This document shows positions 15,856-25,244 of a stretch of DNA of 39,885 bases, piece by piece. The stretch comes from Komagataeibacter xylinus NBRC 15237 (GTDB lineage: Bacteria > Pseudomonadota > Alphaproteobacteria > Acetobacterales > Acetobacteraceae). The stretch's first letter is position 1. Each line of letters starts with the position of its first letter. The position numbers and the translations under genes are program-made. The DNA is taken from the NCBI RefSeq assembly GCF_001571345.1, contig NZ_BCTP01000028.1, positions 1-39,885 of the forward strand, written 5' to 3'. A model generated the notes under the pieces. That model made no database searches. It worked only from the letters and a program-made list of their open reading frames with translations, and was not told where the DNA came from.

Positions 15856-17607
15856 TCACGCTGTCAGGGCCTGCGGCTGGGGGGCGGTGCTGATGACATA
15901 GGGGCCGCCTGCAAGGATTTCGAGGCAGAGCAACCCCATGAGCGTGGGGTGCCGGGTGCCGAGAGGCATGCTGGCCTGCCCGTCTGTCCAGCGGCAGGGA
16001 ACATTTTCAGGCGCGTACCAGCCATCATGCCAGCCCTCGGGTGCTTCATTGGCAAGATGGGTGGTAATGGGGCGGGCCACGCTGCCTTCAAACAGTTTGA
16101 TGTCCTTGATCAGAACGCCAAGCTGGCGGCGGTCGTCAATATAGGGGCCGATCGTGTCCGATGGGCGGCTGGTCCGCGACATGATGCGCACGCTTTCTAC
16201 CCCGGGCGGGATCATGAAAAAGGCAAATCCGTTTGCCTCGCGCATCTTGTGGATGATGGCGCCGGTCTGCGTCATCAGGTGCAGGTCGGCCTCGTCCGTC
16301 ATGGTCGCGGCCTGTGCCTGGGGTTCATGCCCTGAAGCAGCGGCACGGGCCGCGATCTGGCGGAATAGTGGCTCGACAAAACCCGGTGATACGTCAAGCG
16401 GTGCGGCAGCGTGTGCCCATGTCAGGTTGCGGCTGCCACCCAGTAAAACGACATTGTCTTTCTGCACGAAGGCGCGCCGGTTGCCGGTATCAAGATAGCT
16501 TTCGGTCAGCATGCCATCAGCAATGATGACCGCGTGTTCCTGCGTTTCAATATGGTAGTAATCGTAGGACGTGATCGTGCGGTCGTAGAAGATGGACGTG
16601 TTATTGACGAGCATGCGGGCGGGCACGAACCGGCCCTCGAAATACAGGCAGTGCTCCGCTGTAATCAGCATGTCCTTGTAGGGCACGCCCGCGCTTATGG
16701 CATCCTTGAGGATACGGACCGGGTAACCCGCTTCATCATCGGGCAACTCAGGGCGAACCATGGCATGCGCCCTGCCTGCCCATGTTATGGTGCGGGGCTG
16801 CGGCGCGTCATTCACCATGGCGATGATGGTGTCGCCCGCGCACAGGTCTTCAACGGCAATGTCAGCGTCCGGGGTGCGGATCATGGAGCCAGCGAGGAAG
16901 CACACCAGGACCGTGCCTTCCCCATCGGCATCGGCCACGGTGGAGACGTAACCGGCGGCCTTCGGGTCCGTATCCTGATACTGGCCCTGTAGCGCCAGCG
17001 TATCACCATTGGAGAAGGTGAGGGTGGATGCGCCAAGCAGGCCATCATAGCTGATGCCGGTCACCGTTGCGGGGGTGCCATCACTCTCCACGATAATGGA
17101 ATCACCACTGCCGAAGTTATTGATGGATGCGCCCGACAGTAGCGCAAGCCCCGTGTCTGAACCGGCAAGGTTGAGCGTGCCGCCACCGCTGCCAAAGTTT
17201 ATGGTGGCGCCCGCCAGGGCGGAAATGATGCCAGACCCGTTGAATGTGCCGCCATTTGTCAGGTTGATTGTCACCCCGCTTGCCGCGTTCAGCAGGCCGC
17301 CAGCCAGCGCCACCGTGCCGCCGTTTGCATCGAGGGTGGTTGTGGTCAGCGCGTTTACGGCGCCCGCGCTGACTGTCACGACCGTATTCTTTTCAGCGGT
17401 GACGGTAAAAGAGGCAGCGGCGGTGACGGGCAGGTCAAGCAGGCCCGCGAAGTTGATTGTCGCATCGACGGGTTCGCCGTCTGGAGAGGAGACGGTCATG
17501 GCCGCAGGCGAAAGAAGGCCGAGCACGCCCCCTGGGTCCAGTGTATATGAGCCGCTTGTGGTTACGCTGTTGCCTGTTCCATAATAAACGCCGAGAACTT
17601 CGGACAT
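15856..17607 (-). CDS. Hint (hedgehog/intein) domain surface protein
   Basis: A 583-residue protein in three parts. Residues 1-230 are Gly-, Thr-, Asn- and Ala-rich with repeated short strands (TLDANGGTVALAGGLL, TINFGSGGGTLNLAG), as in beta-helix adhesin-like passengers. Residues 236-380 form a Hint domain: the nucleophile Cys236 in VCFLAGSMIRTPD, AVEDLCAGD, then TAEHCLYFEGRFVPARML and HAVIIADGMLTES. The last 200 residues are a conserved-looking tail of unknown role. Hint domains cleave themselves at the Cys, so the passenger may be released or attached elsewhere. No classic signal peptide is seen. AGGAG lies seven bases before the ATG. Such proteins are frequent in Acetobacteraceae. Confidence 0.8.
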   Translation of the reverse strand: MSEVLGVYYGTGNSVTTSGSYTLDPGGVLGLLSPAAMTVSSPDGEPVDATINFAGLLDLPVTAAASFTVTAEKNTVVTVSAGAVNALTTTTLDANGGTVALAGGLLNAASGVTINLTNGGTFNGSGIISALAGATINFGSGGGTLNLAGSDTGLALLSGASINNFGSGDSIIVESDGTPATVTGISYDGLLGASTLTFSNGDTLALQGQYQDTDPKAAGYVSTVADADGEGTVLVCFLAGSMIRTPDADIAVEDLCAGDTIIAMVNDAPQPRTITWAGRAHAMVRPELPDDEAGYPVRILKDAISAGVPYKDMLITAEHCLYFEGRFVPARMLVNNTSIFYDRTITSYDYYHIETQEHAVIIADGMLTESYLDTGNRRAFVQKDNVVLLGGSRNLTWAHAAAPLDVSPGFVEPLFRQIAARAAASGHEPQAQAATMTDEADLHLMTQTGAIIHKMREANGFAFFMIPPGVESVRIMSRTSRPSDTIGPYIDDRRQLGVLIKDIKLFEGSVARPITTHLANEAPEGWHDGWYAPENVPCRWTDGQASMPLGTRHPTLMGLLCLEILAGGPYVISTAPQPQALTA

Positions 17608-17890
17608 ATTCGCGCTCCTGAATAAGGGTGGCCGGAATGATTTCTTTTAGGATTTGCAGAATATGCGCCAATAAATAATATTTATTTAAAAATATGATTA
17701 TGATTTCTTTTTGAAAACATCATGTGAATGCCTGTCTGGAAAGATGGCTTCAAGGAAGGATGCAGGTGGCGTATTGCGTGCCTTTTGCCGGGATGGTTCA
17801 GTCATGCCATTTTTCGGGGGTATGGGTGCTGATGCGTCTTGGTGCCGCGCCGGGCAAATTCCTGCTGCGCCCAGTGGGGCAGTAGGTTTC
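17608..17890. other. AT-rich gap with no recognised gene
   Basis: About 280 bases separate the Hint gene from the glycosyltransferase. Short open frames on both strands (17711-17947 plus, 17698-17931 minus) have no ribosome binding site or recognisable product. The part near 17640-17700 is AT-rich and probably carries the promoter of the Hint gene on the minus strand. Confidence 0.5.
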
Positions 17891-18700
17891 CTAAAACGAC
17901 ATGAACTGTTCCGGAATCTGGCAGATATCACTCGTTCTGCCTTTTGAAAGGATTTCGTTGATCGGCAGAGAATCCAGATCCATATTACTTTTTCTGTTCA
18001 TCAGTTGATGGAATTTGTTGATCAGCTCTTCATCGCTGCAGCGTTGATGCGCACCTTGCCCATTCTGCACGGATGCCCTGCTCCATTTGAGGGAGCGCGT
18101 CAGGGCAAGCCGCCTGAGGCTGACATCAAGATCCATGTTTTTCATATGGAACAGCCACAGATCGAGATCGAGATAGGAAGGCTGGTCGCATTCATGGAAT
18201 CCCGGTGCCCATAAAACGGGAACATAGGATATGACGGGCTTGGATTCCCACGGGTTGATGAATCCGAACGGGCGCTGTTCAAGCAGCGGCCGCGACGGGT
18301 TGACGGCAGGCATGTTCGGCCGTTCGGGAAAGACATCAACGCCCACGGCCCGGATCACGGTGTGATTGCGGTGCTTTTCCAGATAATCCGGCAACGAGGC
18401 AAACAGGTCAGTGCGCGGAACCAGAAATTCATCGCAGTCCACATAGATGACAACATCAAAAAACGAGAGGAGGGACTCATGCAGCCGACTGATCATTGCG
18501 GCCCGCTGCCCGTCATCAAAACAGTCTCGTGGAATACGCAGCCTGTTGCACGGCAGGGCATCGGTCGAGCCATCGGTGCTGCCATGATCGATGACATAGA
18601 GATTTTCCATCCCGACCTGCCGACCATAATACGCACACCATAACGGTAGAAAATAATTTTCATTGTAAACCATGGTGATGATCGCGGCACGAAACGACAT
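17891..18700 (-). CDS. Glycosyltransferase family 2 protein
   Basis: A 269-residue GT-A fold enzyme, probably cytosolic, adding a sugar from a nucleotide donor to a surface glycan. It begins AIITMVYNENYFLPLWCAYY, then has LYVIDHGSTDGSTD (a DxGSxDGS block) and VVIYVDCDEFLVP, where DCD is the metal-binding DxD motif. This matches the GT2-like group with a short acceptor region (often named glycosyl transferase family 2 type 4). LWLFHMKNMD near residue 185 is also typical. The ATG follows AGGAGA. GC is lower than in the flanking core genes, which together with the Hint neighbour suggests an accessory surface locus. Confidence 0.8.
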   Translation of the reverse strand: MSFRAAIITMVYNENYFLPLWCAYYGRQVGMENLYVIDHGSTDGSTDALPCNRLRIPRDCFDDGQRAAMISRLHESLLSFFDVVIYVDCDEFLVPRTDLFASLPDYLEKHRNHTVIRAVGVDVFPERPNMPAVNPSRPLLEQRPFGFINPWESKPVISYVPVLWAPGFHECDQPSYLDLDLWLFHMKNMDLDVSLRRLALTRSLKWSRASVQNGQGAHQRCSDEELINKFHQLMNRKSNMDLDSLPINEILSKGRTSDICQIPEQFMSF

Positions 18701-18842
18701 CCGTCTCTCCTGAAGAGCCCGAAAGGAGAAGGATTGTACGGATCAAAGCTTAACAATTCATACAATGCCAGGTTGGAGCGGGGCCAACCTCACGGGCTCC
18801 GTCGGGCCTGTGTTACGGTTCATGACGCATTGATGCATATGC

Positions 18843-18871
18843 TTGACGTAATAGGCATGAACGCCTATGAT
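18843..18871 (+). promoter_or_regulatory. Sigma-70 type promoter of rho with an internal palindrome
   Basis: TTGACG (18843-18848) and TATGAT (18866-18871) are separated by exactly 17 bases, a near-consensus housekeeping promoter, about 175 bases before the rho start. The spacer carries the perfect inverted repeat ATAGGC-ATGAAC-GCCTAT (18851-18868), which reaches into the -10 box. Such a placement suits a repressor operator. The long leader after it (18880-19046) could serve rho autoregulation, but no specific structure was identified. Confidence 0.6.
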
Positions 18872-19046
18872 TGAGCCAATTCTGACAAGGTGCTTTTTGC
18901 GCGGTCAGAATTCCCGCCTTATCAGTTAAGCAGCATCGACAGTTTGATAAAAACAATGGTCAGGCGCCGGTTCCGGCATGCCTTCTCCCTTTGATGGCTG
19001 ACTTTTCTTTCCCTCCGTGAACTGCCCACTTATAGGCACATCCTGC

Positions 19047-20357
19047 ATGCAACTCGCCGAACTCAAGGCCAAAACTCCAGCAGACCTTCTGGCTTATGCT
19101 GAAAGTCTGAATATTGAAAACGCATCATCTCTTCGCAAGCAGGAGCTGATGTTCACGATCCTCAAGACCCTGGCCGATAATGACCAGGCCATCTATGGGG
19201 ACGGCACGCTTGAAATCCTGTCCGATGGATTTGGCTTCCTCCGCTCGCCCGAGGCCAATTACCTGCCGGGGCCGGATGATATCTACATCTCCCCCAGCCA
19301 GGTCCGCCGCTTTGGCCTGCGCACCGGTGATACGGTGGAAGGCCAGATCCGCGCCCCGCGCGATGGCGAGCGGTATTTTGCGCTGCTCAAGGTCAACGCC
19401 ATCAATTTCGAGCCGCCCGAGGCGGTGCGCCAGCGCATCAACTTTGACAACCTGACCCCGCTCTACCCCGAGCGGCGGCTGAAGATGGAAGTCGAGAACT
19501 CGGCCGTGGGCGGCGCTGAAGCCCCGGTGCCTACCGGCAAGGGGAAGGGCAAGACCCCGAACCGCGATTTCACTTCCCGCGTGATCGACCTTGTCTCGCC
19601 CATCGGCATGGGGCAGCGCGCGTTGATCGTGGCCCCGCCGCGCACCGGCAAGACCGTGATGCTGCAGAGCATCGCCTCCTCCATTTCCGCCAACCACCCC
19701 GAGGTCTTCCTCATCGTGCTGCTGATTGACGAGCGGCCCGAGGAAGTGACCGACATGGCGCGTTCCGTGCGTGGCGAAGTGGTGTCCTCCACCTTTGACG
19801 AGCCCGCCACCCGCCACGTGCAGGTGACGGAAATGGTGCTGGAAAAAGCCAAGCGCCTTGTCGAGCACAAGCGTGACGTGGTGATCCTGCTGGACTCCAT
19901 CACGCGCCTGGCCCGTGCCTACAACACGGTCGTGCCCTCATCGGGCAAGGTGCTGACCGGTGGCGTGGATGCCAATGCGCTCCAGCGCCCCAAGCGCTTC
20001 TTCGGTGCGGCCCGTAACATCGAGGAAGGGGGGTCGCTGACCATCATTGCCACCGCCCTGATCGATACCGGCAGCCGCATGGACGAGGTCATCTTTGAAG
20101 AGTTCAAGGGCACCGGCAACTCGGAACTGATCCTTGACCGCAAGCTGGCCGACAAGCGGACCTTCCCTGCGATCGACATCACCAAGAGTGGCACGCGTAA
20201 GGAAGAGCTGCTGGTTGATCGTGCCGATCTTGCCAAGATGTGGGTGCTGCGCCGTATCCTTGCCCCGATGGGCACGATGGATGCGATGGACTTCCTGCTC
20301 GACAAGCTGAAATACAGCAAGACCAACCACGACTTCTTCGATGCGATGAATACCTGA
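19047..20357 (+). CDS. rho: Transcription termination factor Rho
   Basis: A 436-residue hexameric RNA helicase that ends transcription of untranslated RNA. The N-terminal helical part ([19 protein letters not shown]) leads to the cold-shock-like RNA-binding domain with [18 protein letters not shown] and [19 protein letters not shown]. The ATPase core has the Walker A block APPRTGKT near residue 195, [24 protein letters not shown] and [21 protein letters not shown]. The frame extends ten codons upstream, but MQLAELK at 19047 matches the family N-terminus. It heads the alphaproteobacterial rho-mnmE-mnmG-parAB neighbourhood. An intrinsic terminator follows directly. Confidence 0.97.
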   Translation: MQLAELKAKTPADLLAYAESLNIENASSLRKQELMFTILKTLADNDQAIYGDGTLEILSDGFGFLRSPEANYLPGPDDIYISPSQVRRFGLRTGDTVEGQIRAPRDGERYFALLKVNAINFEPPEAVRQRINFDNLTPLYPERRLKMEVENSAVGGAEAPVPTGKGKGKTPNRDFTSRVIDLVSPIGMGQRALIVAPPRTGKTVMLQSIASSISANHPEVFLIVLLIDERPEEVTDMARSVRGEVVSSTFDEPATRHVQVTEMVLEKAKRLVEHKRDVVILLDSITRLARAYNTVVPSSGKVLTGGVDANALQRPKRFFGAARNIEEGGSLTIIATALIDTGSRMDEVIFEEFKGTGNSELILDRKLADKRTFPAIDITKSGTRKEELLVDRADLAKMWVLRRILAPMGTMDAMDFLLDKLKYSKTNHDFFDAMNT

Positions 20358-20381
20358 TCGCATCAGGACGTGTGATGAATC

Positions 20382-20414
20382 AAAAAACCCCGGCTGAAAG
20401 GCCGGGGTTTTTTT
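20382..20414 (+). terminator. Intrinsic terminator of rho
   Basis: CCCCGGC (20388-20394) pairs with GCCGGGG (20401-20407) around the loop TGAAAG. Six A residues precede it and seven T residues follow. It starts 24 bases after the rho stop codon. The A/T flanks make it usable on both strands. Confidence 0.9.
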
Positions 20415-20418
20415 ATTG

Positions 20419-20498
20419 AAAGTTTTTGGTGAAGCTTTTTTCAAAAAGCTTCGAAAGACGCTGCCTTTTTGGAAAAAAGGCGGCACCCAAAAACTTTT
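20419..20498. repeat. Dispersed two-hairpin repeat, copy 5
   Basis: AAAGTTTTTGGTG, the GAAGCTTTTTTCAAAAAGCTTC hairpin, the GCTGCC...GGCGGC hairpin and CACCCAAAAACTTTT. It lies between the rho terminator and the stop codon of the convergent quinone oxidoreductase, ending one base before that stop. Confidence 0.87.
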
Positions 20499-20499
20499 A

Positions 20500-21471
20500 T
20501 CAGGGCAGCAGGATGGTGCTGCCGGTGGTCTTGCGCGATTCCAGCGCGATATGTGCCTGTGCGGCATCCTTGAGCGCAAAGGACTGGCCGATGCGCGGCG
20601 TCAGTACGCCTTTCTCAACAAGGGCAAACAGTTCACGCGCCGCATGTTCAAGGGCCGGGCGCGTGGCGATATAGGTCATGAGCATGGGGCGGGTCAGGTA
20701 CAGGCTGCCGTGGCTGGCCAGCGTGCCGACATCCACCCCCGTCACGGCGCCCGAGGCATTGCCGTAGCTGACCATCAGCCCCCGTGGCCGGAGGCACGAC
20801 AGGCTGGCCTCGAACGTGGCCTTGCCGATGCTGTCATACACCACGGGCAGCATGCGGCCTTCGGTCAGGGTGCGGACCTGTTCGGCCACGGTGTCCGTGC
20901 CGATGATGACATCCGCCGCGCCATTGGCCTTGGCCAGTGCGGCTTTTTCCGGGCTGGAGACCACGCCAATCACGCGCGCGCCCAGATGCCGCGCCCACTG
21001 GCACATGAGCAGCCCCACGCCGCCTGCTGCGGCATAGACCAGAATGTCATCGCCCTGCTGCACGCGGTATACCTCGCGCAGCAGCATGTGCACGCTCAGC
21101 CCGCGCAGCATCATGGCGGCGGCTGTCTGGGCCGTGATATCGGGCGGCAGCACCACGACCCGATCCGCCGCGATGGTGCGCAGCGTGGCGTATCCACCCG
21201 GCGTTGCGGGGTAGGCCACCCGCATGCCAGCCTGCAACCCCGATACGCCTTCACCCACCGCCGTGATGGTGCCAGCCCCTTCCATGCCGGGGATGGCGGG
21301 CAGGGCAGGGAATTTGTACAGCCCGCTGCGGAAATAGGTATCAATGAAATTGACGCCGATCGCCTCCTGCCGCAGCACGACCTCGCCGGGGCCGGGTGTC
21401 GGGACAGGCAGCGTTTCCACGCGGAGGACATCGGGCCCCCCATAGTCATGCACGCGGATGACGGTATTCAT
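20500..21471 (-). CDS. qor: NADPH:quinone oxidoreductase (zinc-free MDR family)
   Basis: A 323-residue medium-chain dehydrogenase/reductase of the quinone oxidoreductase type, cytosolic and NADPH-dependent. It shows GPGEVVLRQEAIGVNFIDTYFRSG, PGMEGAGTI, the nucleotide-binding VYAAAGGVGLLMCQWARHLGA, and YGNASGAV. The Cys and His ligands of the structural zinc lobe are absent, as expected in this branch. Two ATGs lie six bases apart; the inner one at 21471 has AGGAG eight bases upstream, while the outer one would be only two bases from it, so the inner is chosen. It interrupts the usual rho-mnmE neighbourhood on the opposite strand. Confidence 0.9.
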   Translation of the reverse strand: MNTVIRVHDYGGPDVLRVETLPVPTPGPGEVVLRQEAIGVNFIDTYFRSGLYKFPALPAIPGMEGAGTITAVGEGVSGLQAGMRVAYPATPGGYATLRTIAADRVVVLPPDITAQTAAAMMLRGLSVHMLLREVYRVQQGDDILVYAAAGGVGLLMCQWARHLGARVIGVVSSPEKAALAKANGAADVIIGTDTVAEQVRTLTEGRMLPVVYDSIGKATFEASLSCLRPRGLMVSYGNASGAVTGVDVGTLASHGSLYLTRPMLMTYIATRPALEHAARELFALVEKGVLTPRIGQSFALKDAAQAHIALESRKTTGSTILLP

Positions 21472-21500
21472 GATCATGGCTCCTGTTCAGCTATGTGAGG

Positions 21501-21968
21501 TCAAAGCGGGGTGGCGGACAGGGTTTCAAGGTCAAGCAGGAACTGCCGGTCACGGGCACCTTCATCACCGGGGTAGCTGTCGGGGTCGTAATCCGGGCAA
21601 TCGGCAAAATCGATGCGGTGGCAGGGAATGAAAATGGGGATGGGGTTCTCGGCGCAGGCGCTGAGAATGGTCTCGGGTGATACGCCTGCCCGATGGGCGG
21701 CATCGCGCCAGTTGACCTGCTGGCCTACGGGAATGCCCAGCATGAACTGCCACGCCGCCTGCTGCTCTGGCGTGCCATAGGGGGCGAGTGGCAGGTCGCA
21801 CAGCGCGACCTCGCCATCAAAATAGGCTTCCAGCCAGGAGCGGGCTTTATTCAGCAGGGGTGTTTCTTCCTGGTCGCGGCCCCAGCCCCAGTCAAGCGCC
21901 ACGATCTTCCCGTCCTCGGCAGAGACGGTCAGGGGGGCCAGTGGCGAATGCATTGAAAGTTGTGGCAT
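21501..21968 (-). CDS. Divergent methylated-DNA--protein-cysteine methyltransferase homologue
   Basis: A 155-residue protein of the Ogt/AGT family, whose members remove alkyl groups from O6-guanine onto a cysteine. The active-site block IPIFIPCHRI is intact with Cys116. The preceding helix reads AGVSPETILSACAENP where the family has a (R)AVGxAxRxNP helix, so the conserved DNA-probing arginine is missing. The usual GSxGxLxGYxGG segment after PCHR is replaced by acidic DCPDYDPDSYPGDEG. It may act on another substrate or have lost repair activity. AAGGTG precedes the ATG. It lies 29 bases upstream of qor on the same strand and diverges from mnmE. Confidence 0.7.
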   Translation of the reverse strand: MPQLSMHSPLAPLTVSAEDGKIVALDWGWGRDQEETPLLNKARSWLEAYFDGEVALCDLPLAPYGTPEQQAAWQFMLGIPVGQQVNWRDAAHRAGVSPETILSACAENPIPIFIPCHRIDFADCPDYDPDSYPGDEGARDRQFLLDLETLSATPL

Positions 21969-22052
21969 GAGTCACCTTGATCAGGACAAAGAGGTGAACG
22001 ATAACGCCGTTCGCGGCACCGGCAAAATGATGATGACCTGATGGAGGCAAGA

Positions 22053-23360
22053 ATGCAGGAAAATGATGGTTCGCCCCCGGTCATTTTCGCCCTGGCCAGC
22101 GGCCTGTCGCGCGCGGCAATCGCCGTCATGCGTCTGAGCGGGAAGGGGAGTGGCCGGATGCTTGAAAGCCTCTGCGGTCGCCTGCCTGCGCCCCGCCGGG
22201 CCTCTCTGCGCGGATTGTGGAACCGGCAGGGTGCCACGCCCGTGCTGCTCGATCGCGCGCTGGTGCTGTGGTTCCCCGGACCGGACAGCTACACGGGCGA
22301 GGATAGCGCGGAACTGCACCTGCATGCTGGCCCCGCCGTGATCAATGCCGTGGCTGATGCGCTCGTAGCCCTTGGCGCGCGCCCCGCCGAGCCGGGCGAG
22401 TTCAGTCGCCGGGCCTTTGGCAACGGGCGCATCGACCTCATGCAGGCGGAAGGCATTGCCGACCTGATCGATGCCGAGACCGAGGCCCAGCGGCAGCAGG
22501 CGCTCGCCCAGGTTGATGGCGCGCAGAGCCGCCTGTACCAGCAATGGGCCGACAGGCTGCGCACGCTTCTGGCCCATCAGGAAGCGCTGATCGACTTCCC
22601 TGATGAAGAACTGCCACCTGAAGTGGAGCAGGGCCTGCTCGATGGCCTGACGGCGCTGCACGCCACCATGACAGACTATCTGCGCGAGGGGGCGGGGGCG
22701 GAACGGCTGCGTCGTGGGTTGGTCTTCGCTATTGTGGGCGAGCCGAATGTGGGCAAGTCTAGCCTGCTCAATGCGCTGGCGGGGCGGGATGCAGCGATTG
22801 TATCCGCCCGCGCTGGCACCACGCGCGATGCCATCGAGACCCGTATCGTGCTGGGTGACGTGCCCGTAACGCTTGTCGATACCGCCGGATTGCGCGAAAC
22901 AGAGGATGAGATTGAAGCCGAGGGCGTGCGGCGCTCATTGTTTCACGTGAAACAGGCTGATTGCGTGGTGCAGGTCTTTACCGGCAGTACCCTTCCGTCC
23001 CGGCTGGAAGAGGGTGGCCTGCTGGTCTGTAACAAGATCGACCAGCACCCGGCACCTGACGGGGCAATTGGCATCAGTGTTCTCACCCATGCGGGCATGG
23101 ATGTGCTACGGACAGTGCTGGCCGCAAAAGCCCGCGCCCTGACAGCAGGCCGGGCCAACGCCCCGCTGACCCGCGCGCGCCATCGTGCCGCAATCGAGGA
23201 GACGGCGCACCATATCGGGCGCGCGCTCTCGCTGGCGTGGCCGGAAATGCGGGGCGAGGAAATGCGGCTGGCCATGCGCGCGCTTGGCCGCCTGACCGGG
23301 GCTGTGGATGTGGAAGCGCTGCTGGATACCGTGTTTGGCCAGTTCTGTATTGGCAAGTAG
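22053..23360 (+). CDS. mnmE: tRNA uridine-5-carboxymethylaminomethyl modification GTPase MnmE
   Basis: A 435-residue GTPase that works with MnmG to modify uridine 34 of certain tRNAs. The N-terminal tetrahydrofolate-binding domain has [15 protein letters not shown] and PGEFSRRAF. The G domain shows [14 protein letters not shown] near residue 229, the AGTTRD switch and DTAGLRE. The C-terminus ends FCIGK, with the catalytic cysteine. An in-frame ATG lies four codons upstream, but 22053 has GGAGG five bases before it and is preferred. A perfect parS site lies inside the gene and encodes FHVKQ. mnmG follows 12 bases later. Confidence 0.96.
   Translation: MQENDGSPPVIFALASGLSRAAIAVMRLSGKGSGRMLESLCGRLPAPRRASLRGLWNRQGATPVLLDRALVLWFPGPDSYTGEDSAELHLHAGPAVINAVADALVALGARPAEPGEFSRRAFGNGRIDLMQAEGIADLIDAETEAQRQQALAQVDGAQSRLYQQWADRLRTLLAHQEALIDFPDEELPPEVEQGLLDGLTALHATMTDYLREGAGAERLRRGLVFAIVGEPNVGKSSLLNALAGRDAAIVSARAGTTRDAIETRIVLGDVPVTLVDTAGLRETEDEIEAEGVRRSLFHVKQADCVVQVFTGSTLPSRLEEGGLLVCNKIDQHPAPDGAIGISVLTHAGMDVLRTVLAAKARALTAGRANAPLTRARHRAAIEETAHHIGRALSLAWPEMRGEEMRLAMRALGRLTGAVDVEALLDTVFGQFCIGK
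22939..22954. promoter_or_regulatory. parS: parS centromere site inside mnmE
   Basis: TGTTTCACGTGAAACA is a perfect 16-base palindrome identical to the canonical ParB-binding parS consensus. It lies within the G-domain coding sequence of mnmE, about 3.7 kb upstream of parB. ParB would load here and spread, and ParA would move the complex. Confidence 0.93.
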
Positions 23361-23372
23361 GAGCAAGGGGTG

Positions 23373-25244
23373 ATGGATCGGGCCTATGATGTGATTGTGG
23401 TCGGGGGCGGGCATGCGGGGTGCGAAGCCGCCGCTGCCGCCGCGCGCACGGGTGCCCGCACCCTGCTGCTCACGCACCGGCGCGACACGGTGGGCATCAT
23501 GTCGTGCAACCCGGCGATCGGCGGCATTGGCAAGGGGCATCTGGTGCGCGAGATCGATGCGCTGGACGGGTTGATGGGCGTTGCCGCCGACCAGGCGGGC
23601 ATCCACTTCAAGCTGCTCAATCGCTCCAAGGGGCCTGCGGTGCATGGCCCGCGCGCGCAGGCGGACCGCACGCTGTACCGGCAGGCCATACAGGACCTGC
23701 TCGACCAGACTGCAGGGCTGGAGATAGTGGAGGGTGCTGCGGGCGATGTGCGGCTCGATGCGCAGGGTCGCGTGGGTGGCGTGGTGTGTGAGGATGGCCG
23801 GGTCTTTTCCGCCGGTGCCGTCGTGCTGGCCACCGGCACCTTCCTGCGCGGCACCATTCATGTCGGGCATGACAGCGAACCGGCGGGTAGGGTAGGGGAC
23901 CGGCCAGCCAATGCGCTGGGCGAACGTCTTGCCGCACTCGGCCTGCGCATGGGGCGCCTCAAGACCGGAACGCCCGCCCGTATCGCGCGTGACAGCATCG
24001 ACTGGGACAGCCTGCCCGAAGACCGGGGCGATGCCGAACCCGAACCCTTCAGCCGCATGACGGACGCCATCACCAACCCCATGGTCTCGTGCCGCATCAC
24101 CGCCACCACGCCGCGCACGCATGAGATCATTCGCGAGAACCTGCACCTCTCGGCACTGTATGGCGGCGCGATTTCGGGCCGGGGGCCGCGCTACTGCCCC
24201 TCCATCGAGGACAAGGTGGTGCGGTTCGCGCAAAAGGACTCGCACCAGATCTTTCTCGAACCTGAAGGCCTGCCCGGCAACCCGGATGGCGGGCTGGTCT
24301 ACCCCAATGGCATTTCCACCAGCCTGCCTGCCCATGTGCAGCTTGAAATGCTGCAAAGCATTCCGGGGCTTGAAAACTGCCGCATCGTGCGGCCGGGCTA
24401 CGCCGTGGAATATGACTATGTCGACCCGCGCGAACTCGCCCCCACGCTGGAACTCAAAAGCCTGCCCGGCCTGTTTCTTGCAGGCCAGGTCAATGGCACG
24501 ACGGGTTATGAGGAAGCCGGGGCGCAGGGCCTGATCGCGGGCATCAACGCAGCCCGGCATGCAGCGGGCAAGGCGGGGGTAACGCTGGAGCGTGGCGATG
24601 CCTATATTGGAGTCATGATTGATGACCTGACCACGCAGGGCGTGTCCGAGCCATACCGCATGTTTACCTCGCGCGCGGAATACAGGCTGACCCTGCGGGC
24701 CGATAACGCTGACCTGCGGCTCACGCCACGCGGCATGGAATGGGGATGTGTCGGGAGCGCCCGCGCCGCGCGGTTCAGGGCGGACCAGGCCGCCATTGAT
24801 GCAGCCACCCACCGGGCCGGGCAGGAAACCTACGCGCCGGAACTTCTGCGCAAGGGCGGGATCAGTGTCTCGGCAGATGGGCGCGCGCGCTCGCTGCTTG
24901 ATGTGCTGGCCACTGATGCAACGCCTGCCATGATTGCCACCATCGCCCCGTGGTTTGCCGACCTGCCGCCTCGCGTGGCCCAGCATCTGGCTACCGAGGC
25001 CCGCTATAGCGGCTACATTGCCCGGCAGGATCGCGAGATCCGCCAGCTTGCCACCGAAGGCCGCATCGCCCTGCCGCCTGACCTTGATTACGCGCAGGTG
25101 GGCGGCCTGAGCAGCGAGATGCAGGAGCGCCTTGCCCGCGTGCGACCCGTAACCTTTGGTGCGGCGCAGCGCATTCCGGGCATGACACCTTCAGCCCTCG
25201 TGGCGCTGCTCGCGCACATTCGCCACCGCCAGGTCGCGGCCTGA
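23373..25244 (+). CDS. mnmG: tRNA uridine-5-carboxymethylaminomethyl modification enzyme MnmG (GidA)
   Basis: A 623-residue FAD enzyme, partner of MnmE in making cmnm5U34 in tRNA. The N-terminal dinucleotide-binding block [14 protein letters not shown] is near residues 7-20. [45 protein letters not shown] and [11 protein letters not shown] follow. The C-terminal helical domain ([19 protein letters not shown]) binds tRNA and MnmE. A GTG directly before the ATG is also possible; AGGAG lies six or nine bases upstream. It overlaps rsmG by one base (TGATG), so translation is coupled. Confidence 0.97.
   Translation: MDRAYDVIVVGGGHAGCEAAAAAARTGARTLLLTHRRDTVGIMSCNPAIGGIGKGHLVREIDALDGLMGVAADQAGIHFKLLNRSKGPAVHGPRAQADRTLYRQAIQDLLDQTAGLEIVEGAAGDVRLDAQGRVGGVVCEDGRVFSAGAVVLATGTFLRGTIHVGHDSEPAGRVGDRPANALGERLAALGLRMGRLKTGTPARIARDSIDWDSLPEDRGDAEPEPFSRMTDAITNPMVSCRITATTPRTHEIIRENLHLSALYGGAISGRGPRYCPSIEDKVVRFAQKDSHQIFLEPEGLPGNPDGGLVYPNGISTSLPAHVQLEMLQSIPGLENCRIVRPGYAVEYDYVDPRELAPTLELKSLPGLFLAGQVNGTTGYEEAGAQGLIAGINAARHAAGKAGVTLERGDAYIGVMIDDLTTQGVSEPYRMFTSRAEYRLTLRADNADLRLTPRGMEWGCVGSARAARFRADQAAIDAATHRAGQETYAPELLRKGGISVSADGRARSLLDVLATDATPAMIATIAPWFADLPPRVAQHLATEARYSGYIARQDREIRQLATEGRIALPPDLDYAQVGGLSSEMQERLARVRPVTFGAAQRIPGMTPSALVALLAHIRHRQVAA

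Noticed and set aside
17698-17947. Two overlapping short frames in the gap after the glycosyltransferase
   Set aside because: Neither has a start signal or a protein-like sequence.
23106-24986. Minus-strand open frame of 626 codons opposite mnmE and mnmG
   Set aside because: It is a composition artefact antisense to well-supported genes and has no family pattern.
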